Translations under genes and position numbers: made by a program
Assembly (NCBI GenBank): GCA_035656655.1
Contig: DASRSE010000112.1
Location: 1-9,308 of the forward strand
Length of the DNA: 9,308 nt
Direction: 5' to 3'
Origin: DASRSE01 sp035656655
GTDB lineage: Bacteria > Planctomycetota > Planctomycetia > Pirellulales > DASRSE01
Shown here: piece by piece, positions 5,671-9,308 of the stretch
Layout of the letters: the number at the start of each line of letters is the position of its first letter
Position numbering within the stretch: the stretch's first letter is position 1
The notes under the pieces: generated by a model
Told to the model about the DNA's origin: nothing
The model's database searches: none
What the model saw: the letters and a program-made list of their open reading frames with translations, nothing else

Positions 5671-7320
5671 TTAGCCGCGCGGGCGGTCGCCGGCGGTGGT
5701 CGAGACCGCCTTTACGTCGGGGCCGGCATTTTCGCTGCGGGCTGCTTGCCGCACCGATGGGCCAATGGGCCGAACCGTGTCAAACAGGCGGCCGGGCAAG
5801 AGTCCGATTCCCACCACCAGCGCCGCACAGCAAGCGGCGCAGGTGTAGGCGCCGACGGTGCCTTGGCCGGCCAACTTTTTTAGCTGCGGCCGGAAGTACA
5901 TGATCGCGATGATCCGCAGATAGTAAGCGGCCGAAATGGCCGCGTTCAACATGCCGACAATGGCCGCGGCCACAAACCAATAATGAATGGTGGCCGCGGC
6001 TTGCGGCTCGAGCCGGCTGGGCAAGTCGATGCTGATCGCGCCGCCGAAGATCGCGAATTTTCCCCAGAATCCGGCCAACGGCGGCAGCCCGGTCAAACTG
6101 AACAAGCAAATCGCCAAGGCCGCGGCCATGGCCGGGTGAGCACGATACAAGCCGGACAATTCTTCGACGCGCTGGACTTCGTGCTTGCGCCGGCCGAGAT
6201 ATGCGGCGGCGGAAAAAATGCCGAGCGTGGCGATCGCGTAGACGACAAGGTACAGGAGCGTCGCCGAAAAGCCATCCATCAGTTGATGGCCCGGCTCGAA
6301 ACCCGAGATGGCCTCCGTCCGCGCGGCAAACCCGACCGCTAGTCCGACCAACAAGTAGCCGCCATGCGCGATGGACGAATAGGCCATCAAGCGGCGGAGG
6401 TTATCCTGCCAGAGGGCTAGAACGTTTCCCAGCGTCATCGTGACCAGCGCCAGCCCCAAGCAGATTTGCCACGTGAGCGTTTGCAGCTCTTGATTCGGCA
6501 GCAGAATGACAAAGATGCGAACGATTGCGGCGACGCCGGCAACTTTTGGCAATGTGGCCAAAAAACCGGCCAGCGGATGGCTCGTTCCTTGATAGACATC
6601 GGGCGCATAAAAGTGAAACGGGACGACCGTCAGCCGAAACGCCAAGCCGAGGAAAGTCAGCAGCGCGCCGATTCGGACCGCCATCTGCACGGCCGGCGCT
6701 ACCGGGTCGCTCCAGATTGCATCGCGCAAATCAGACAGCCGAGTTGAGCCTGCCGCGCCATAGAGAAAACTGAAGCCATACAAGAGAACCGCCGAGGCCA
6801 AGATACTGAGAAAAAAGTATTTGGCGCCGGCCTCTTGGGCTGAACCATCGCGGCGGGCGAGAAACAGCAGGACGTAGGTCGGAATCGACAGCAACTCGAG
6901 CCCCAGAAACAAGAGCACGAGTTCGTTCGCGGCGGCCACGATCATCAAACCGGCCAGCGCGCACAGCAGCGCGCCGGTGTACTCGGTCGATTCTTGTTCG
7001 CGGTGCCGCCACGACAAGAGCAGCAACAGCAGCCCCAGCGCCAGCACGATCCAGCGGACCAAATGGCCGAAATGATCGACCGAGAGCGGGCCGACCGACC
7101 GCGCGACAAACGTCGTGGAGAAGATTTCCCAAGCCGCATCCTGGCGAGCCAGGCAGACCCCGGCAATCAGCAGCGCCCCAATCGCGAACCAGCTTGTTCC
7201 GCGCTGCGTCGCCGGAAACGCGCCGGCAATGAAAATCCACGTGGCGGCGGCGATCAACACGATCTCCGGAATCAGGAGCAGGATCGTCTCGCTCGAAATG
7301 TAGGCGGTCGCAAACAACAC
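5671..7320 (-). CDS. nuoN: NADH-quinone oxidoreductase subunit N (complex I)
   Basis: NuoN is one of three antiporter-like membrane subunits of complex I, which couples NADH oxidation and quinone reduction to proton pumping. The protein is 549 residues with about 14 membrane segments. It shows LELLSIPTYVLLFLAR (141-156, with E142 matching E. coli E133), K167 in AGAKYFFLSILAS, PFHFYAPDVYQGT (234-246), K259 in LPKVAG, NLRRLMAYSSIAHGGY (307-322) and K421 in GFWGKFAIF. The usual TM7 Lys (E. coli K217) is Arg here: GLAFRLTVVPFH, R229, codon CGG at 6634-6636. After the last membrane segment there is a ~40-residue polar tail. The start is a GTG at 7320, with GGAG 9 bases upstream inside the last codons of nuoM; the gap to nuoM is 6 bases. 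It is the last gene of the operon and converges on the transporter ending at 5662. Confidence 0.95.
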   Translation of the reverse strand: MLFATAYISSETILLLIPEIVLIAAATWIFIAGAFPATQRGTSWFAIGALLIAGVCLARQDAAWEIFSTTFVARSVGPLSVDHFGHLVRWIVLALGLLLLLLSWRHREQESTEYTGALLCALAGLMIVAAANELVLLFLGLELLSIPTYVLLFLARRDGSAQEAGAKYFFLSILASAVLLYGFSFLYGAAGSTRLSDLRDAIWSDPVAPAVQMAVRIGALLTFLGLAFRLTVVPFHFYAPDVYQGTSHPLAGFLATLPKVAGVAAIVRIFVILLPNQELQTLTWQICLGLALVTMTLGNVLALWQDNLRRLMAYSSIAHGGYLLVGLAVGFAARTEAISGFEPGHQLMDGFSATLLYLVVYAIATLGIFSAAAYLGRRKHEVQRVEELSGLYRAHPAMAAALAICLFSLTGLPPLAGFWGKFAIFGGAISIDLPSRLEPQAAATIHYWFVAAAIVGMLNAAISAAYYLRIIAIMYFRPQLKKLAGQGTVGAYTCAACCAALVVGIGLLPGRLFDTVRPIGPSVRQAARSENAGPDVKAVSTTAGDRPRG

Positions 7321-7326
7321 CGGTGA

Positions 7327-9159
7327 TTACTCCGAAGGCGGTTTGATTTCAGAAGAACGGACGGCCGCGCCGGACAATGTCGCGCCCGGCGCCGCAACCT
7401 CTTCGGCGACCTGCTGCGCGGCCGCTTGGGTCGCGGCCGCAATCGACGGGCTCATCTTCTCGCGAAAATACTCCGGCTGCAGGCCAATCCAAAAGACGAA
7501 GACAATCAGCGGCGCCAGCGCCGCGAACTCGCGAAACGACAGATCGCGAATCGACGAATGGCCAGGCGGTGCAGCCGCACCATGCCCGCCGTGATCATGC
7601 GCGCCGTGATCGTGGCTCCCAGGATGGCCGTGGCTTGTCGCGGCCTGGGCCGCCACGACCGGAACGGTCATGCTCGAGCCGAGTGGGCCGGCGGCATGCT
7701 TGGTGGAACCTTCCGTCCCCGCGGCGGCGCCGCCGACGAGTTCGCCGTGCTCGGCCGGCTCTTTGAGCGGTCCGAAGAAGACGCGCTGGATCAGCCAGAG
7801 CATGTACCAAGCCCCCAGCACCACGCCCGAAACGGCCAGCACCGAAATCCACTTCAACTGGGTGCTCAGCAGCAGGGGCGCGTCGTGAAAGCCGCGTTGA
7901 AACGAGCCGATCAAAATCAGAAATTCGCCGGCAAAGCCATTCAAACCCGGCAGCCCAATTGACGACATCGTGAACAGGATCATCATGAACGCCAGCCGCG
8001 GAGTTCGCGCGGTCAGGCCGCCGAGTTCGCTAATCTGGCGAGTGTGGTAGCGCTCGTAAATCATGCCCACGATGGCGAACAGTCCGCCGGTCGATAGGCC
8101 GTGATTGATCATTTGCAGCACGCCCCCTTCGGTCCCGAGTCTGTTCAAGGTGAAGATGCCGAGCATGCAAAAACCGAGGTGGCTCACGCTGGAGTATGCG
8201 ATTAGCCGTTTGATGTCGGCCTGCGCCAAGGCGACTAGGGCGCCATAGATGATGCCGGCGACCGACAGCCACAACATAAACGGCATGCAGACCGCCGTGG
8301 CATAGGGCAGCATGGGGACGCTGAACCGGAGAAAACCGTAGGTGCCGATCTTGAGCAGGATTCCGGCGAGGATCACGCTTCCGGCGGTCGGGGCTTGGAC
8401 ATGCGCCAGCGGCAGCCAGGTGTGCAACGGAAAGAGCGGAACCTTGATAGCGAAACCGGCAAACAGGGCGAAGAAAATCACGATCTGCAACGAGAGCGAC
8501 CATCCGCCCAAGACGATTTGATAGTCGATCGGATGCGCCGTCAGCCCTTGCGTCAGCTCGGCGATCGAAAACGTGAGGACGCCGGTTTGCGCGTGATTCC
8601 ACAAGACGATCGCCAGCAAGCCGAGAAACGTCAACAAGCTGCCCGCCAGCGTGAACAAAAAGAATTTGATCGCGGCATAGCGGCGGTCTTCGCTTCCCCA
8701 GATGCCGATCAGAAAGAACAGCGGAATCAGCGTGAACTCGAAAAAGACGTAGAACAACAGAATGTCGCGCGCGGCGAACACCCCGAGCATCCCCGTCTCC
8801 AGCAGCAGCAACAAACCGAAGAAGCCGGCGGGATTGTCCTTGATGGCCTCCCAACTAACCAAGACGGCGGTCACCGACAAGAGCGCGGACAGCCCAAACA
8901 TCCACACGCTTAGCCCATCGATTCCGAGGCTGAACTGGATATTCACCGTCGGCTGGTGCAGCCATGGATGCGATGAGCCGGCAAAGACCTCGGCGCCGCC
9001 GGGAAACTGAAAGACGAGACAGCCGGCCAGCACGAGCGTGATCAGGCTCACGACCAAGGCGACCAGGCGAACCAGTTTTTGTCCTCCGGGCGCAACCGCC
9101 CAGACAAACCCGGCGCCGATGGTCGGCAGAAAAATCGTGGCTAGCAGTAAGTTCGACAT
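7327..9159 (-). CDS. nuoM: NADH-quinone oxidoreductase subunit M (complex I)
   Basis: NuoM is an antiporter-like, proton-pumping membrane subunit of complex I. The protein is 610 residues from the ATG at 9159, about 100 longer than E. coli NuoM (509). The core is canonical: E141 in FFEFTLIPLF (E. coli E144), K239 in FAIKVPLFPLHTWLP (K234), K270 in LLKIGTYG (K265), DIKRLIAYSSVSHLGF (315-330), E412 in NGFAGEF (E407). The extra length has two sources. About 75 residues are inserted between TM13 (ending QRVFFGP, near 464) and TM14 (from SIRDLSFREF, near 536); this insert includes a His/Asp-rich stretch at 510-534. The second is a ~35-residue Ala-rich C-terminal tail. A GTG at 9165 in the same frame is an alternative start, and neither start has a good Shine-Dalgarno. 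nuoN follows after 6 bases; the probable nuoL end lies 117 bases upstream. Confidence 0.95.
   Translation of the reverse strand: MSNLLLATIFLPTIGAGFVWAVAPGGQKLVRLVALVVSLITLVLAGCLVFQFPGGAEVFAGSSHPWLHQPTVNIQFSLGIDGLSVWMFGLSALLSVTAVLVSWEAIKDNPAGFFGLLLLLETGMLGVFAARDILLFYVFFEFTLIPLFFLIGIWGSEDRRYAAIKFFLFTLAGSLLTFLGLLAIVLWNHAQTGVLTFSIAELTQGLTAHPIDYQIVLGGWSLSLQIVIFFALFAGFAIKVPLFPLHTWLPLAHVQAPTAGSVILAGILLKIGTYGFLRFSVPMLPYATAVCMPFMLWLSVAGIIYGALVALAQADIKRLIAYSSVSHLGFCMLGIFTLNRLGTEGGVLQMINHGLSTGGLFAIVGMIYERYHTRQISELGGLTARTPRLAFMMILFTMSSIGLPGLNGFAGEFLILIGSFQRGFHDAPLLLSTQLKWISVLAVSGVVLGAWYMLWLIQRVFFGPLKEPAEHGELVGGAAAGTEGSTKHAAGPLGSSMTVPVVAAQAATSHGHPGSHDHGAHDHGGHGAAAPPGHSSIRDLSFREFAALAPLIVFVFWIGLQPEYFREKMSPSIAAATQAAAQQVAEEVAAPGATLSGAAVRSSEIKPPSE
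7330..7333 (-). promoter_or_regulatory. Shine-Dalgarno of nuoN inside the nuoM end
   Basis: Read on the minus strand, GGAG lies in the last codon of nuoM and 9 bases before the GTG of nuoN. This placement suggests coupled translation of the two subunits. Confidence 0.5.
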
Positions 9160-9206
9160 GGTCACCGAATAAAGGGAGGGCGGGACAACCGCGCGTTCGA
9201 TTTCAC

Positions 9207-9224
9207 CGGAATGAATGGATTCCG
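9207..9224. other. Hairpin in the gap upstream of nuoM
   Basis: CGGAAT (9207-9212) pairs with ATTCCG (9219-9224) around a 6-base loop, within the 117-base gap before nuoM. On the plus strand a T-rich run follows (9225-9235), but no gene on that strand would use it. In the nuo transcript no T-run follows, so it could be a processing or leader structure. The evidence is only the base pairing. Confidence 0.35.
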
Positions 9225-9276
9225 TTTGACTTTTTCGAGGCGACTTAACCGGCTGTGAAAACGGTTCGACCGGCGA

Positions 9277-9308
9277 CTAACCAATCGGAATCAGGTGCAG
9301 CACGACGA
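9277..9308 (-). CDS. nuoL: Probable 3' end of nuoL (partial)
   Basis: At the window edge one minus-strand frame reads VVLHLIPIG and then TAG (9277-9279). This is a short hydrophobic end, as expected for a membrane subunit. The usual order nuoL-nuoM-nuoN makes nuoL the likely gene, but nine residues are too few to identify it. A second frame stays open to a TAA at 9245-9247 with a more polar ending and cannot be excluded. The rest of the gene lies beyond the window. Confidence 0.4.
   Translation of the reverse strand, partial: VVLHLIPIG

Noticed and set aside
7510..7620. His codon repeats (GTGATCATG-like units) as a possible CRISPR or tandem DNA repeat
   Set aside because: They lie in frame within nuoM and reflect the His/Gly/Asp-rich protein segment. 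They are short and irregular, with no spacers.
8030..8854. Long minus-strand open frame inside nuoM
   Set aside because: It is a frame-shifted shadow of nuoM, with Arg/His-rich, non-membrane sequence.

Overview
The window looks like a GC-rich chromosomal segment of a Planctomycetota bacterium, probably near Pirellulales. This is inferred from the high GC content, the style of the NuoM/NuoN proteins (for example PFHFYAPDVYQGT in NuoN) and the sparse Shine-Dalgarno use; no phylogenetic marker is present. It appears to be ordinary chromosome carrying one insertion sequence. I found no convincing new multi-gene system.

Layout, left to right. (1) 1-~1363: most of an IS3-family insertion sequence with orfA and orfB (DDE transposase), a probable -1 frameshift site, and a left end outside the window. 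OrfA has a start-site conflict that suggests a small indel, and OrfB runs past its conserved domain into flanking DNA. (2) 1364-2431, minus: an M19 (renal dipeptidase-like) zinc dipeptidase with its active-site residues intact. (3) 2432-2836: a 405-bp divergent intergenic region with a 17-bp tandem repeat and a 14-bp perfect palindrome. (4) 2837-4153 and 4307-5662, plus: two different major facilitator superfamily transporters, one like the anion:cation symporter (ExuT/phthalate) family and one like the EntS/DHA3 exporter family. (5) 5671-9159, minus: nuoN and nuoM, the end of a complex I (NADH:quinone oxidoreductase) operon, converging on the second transporter with an 8-bp gap. The last 32 bases probably hold the 3' end of nuoL.

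How the genes work together. NuoL, NuoM and NuoN are the antiporter-like, proton-pumping membrane subunits of complex I, and nuoM and nuoN are tightly linked with 6 bp between them. The dipeptidase and the first transporter are divergent and share one control region. A link between peptide cleavage and solute uptake is possible, but it rests on position alone. The points most worth checking are a His-rich insertion in a NuoM loop, Arg in place of the usual pump-channel Lys in NuoN, and the repeat in the divergent promoter region.
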